A stretch of DNA of 64,000 nucleotides, taken from contig NZ_JACIEP010000016.1 in assembly GCF_014196915.1 (NCBI RefSeq), forward strand, positions 23,970-87,969. Direction: 5' to 3'. The notes under the pieces were generated by a model, which worked only from the letters and a program-made list of their open reading frames with translations, ran no database searches and was not told the origin of the DNA. A program made the position numbers and the translations under genes. This stretch comes from Dysgonomonas hofstadii (GTDB lineage Bacteria; Bacteroidota; Bacteroidia; Bacteroidales; Dysgonomonadaceae). This document shows positions 63,807 through 64,000 of the stretch, piece by piece (the stretch's first letter is position 1; each line of letters opens with the position of its first letter).

Positions 63807-64000
63807 AATCGTAATAACTTCATTGAAAGATTGTTCTGGTTTTATCTTAAAATTAATTTAAAAACTTTCCTGAAATAATTTGTGAAAGAATAAAAAATAC
63901 ATATCTTTGCACCCGCTTTGCTCCTTAATGGAGTCATGAAATAGGGATGAAATAATGGATTTTTAAGTAAAGCGGGCGATCTTTGAAAAGAAATGACAAC
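63807..64000 (+). promoter_or_regulatory. right-edge promoter and long leader, possibly of an rRNA operon
   Basis: A perfect promoter, TTTG at 63879-63882, a 19-base spacer and TATCTTTG at 63902-63909, is followed by an untranslated-looking leader with CCCGCTTTG and its partner AAAGCGGG, then CGATCTTTGAAAAGAAATGAC. Such a sequence resembles the leader before 16S rRNA genes in Bacteroidota, but the gene itself is outside the window. Confidence 0.45.

Overview
The window comes from a member of the Bacteroidota, most likely Bacteroidales close to Dysgonomonas (genus is inference). Visible support: a SusC/SusD pair driven by an ECF sigma/FecR anti-sigma couple, a fused nuoCD gene in a complex I operon without nuoEFG, gldD, DUF4923, BT_3928-type and DUF3098 proteins, weak Shine-Dalgarno sequences, and promoters of the Bacteroidota TTTG-N19-TAnnTTTG type. 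Three perfect examples precede a glycosyltransferase gene, nuoA and the last bases of the window. There is no CRISPR array, tRNA gene or recognisable IS element.

Layout. 0-4.4 kb: GNAT acetyltransferase, SGNH hydrolase, DUF418 membrane protein and a secreted PPP-type phosphatase. 4.4-12.7 kb: a leftward regulated nutrient-uptake locus (ECF sigma, FecR, STN-bearing SusC, SusD, surface lipoprotein) with no degradative enzyme inside it. 13-20 kb: DUF4923 protein, MATE exporter, TldD/TldE protease pair, GH10-like secreted hydrolase. 20-24.3 kb: leftward housekeeping operon ftsX-DUF3098-uppP-truB-queA-folK. 24.9-31.6 kb: galM, coaA, an isolated sufB, a small hydrophilic ORF, an acyl-CoA ligase with an XRE-cupin regulator. 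32-36.5 kb: HU, a 30-residue AURKAIP1/COX24-type protein and RNase G leftward; mutY and a polyprenyl-phosphate glycosyltransferase rightward. 36.8-47.2 kb: nuoA-B-CD-H-I-J-K-L-M-N. 47.2-51.2 kb: ExbB/ExbD pair, then ECF sigma, a dual-membrane-spanning anti-sigma factor and a NigD-like lipoprotein. 51.4-54.6 kb: short MscS-like channel, ssb, gldD, GT39-type transferase. 54.6-56.6 kb: a repeat island with an HTH/terminase-small-subunit-like gene between two copies of a GC-rich double hairpin, flanked by two nested palindromes. 56.6-63.8 kb: DUF1599, BT_3928-type protein, tpiA, SPOR protein, folE, TatD-like hydrolase, asparaginase, cysteine-cluster protein and outer-membrane phospholipase A. The right edge carries a perfect promoter and what may be a leader of an rRNA operon.

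The most interesting unit is sigma/anti-sigma/NigD at 48.5-51.2 kb. One polypeptide has a cytoplasmic head, an inner-membrane helix, a roughly 100-residue Pro/Val/Glu-rich periplasmic linker and an outer-membrane beta-barrel. This matches the dual membrane-spanning anti-sigma (Dma) arrangement reported to control vesiculation in Bacteroides thetaiotaomicron. Other signals are a roughly 50-nt element shared by the leaders of nuoI and tpiA, the REP-framed HTH gene, and several families of dispersed palindromes and short repeats placed between genes.
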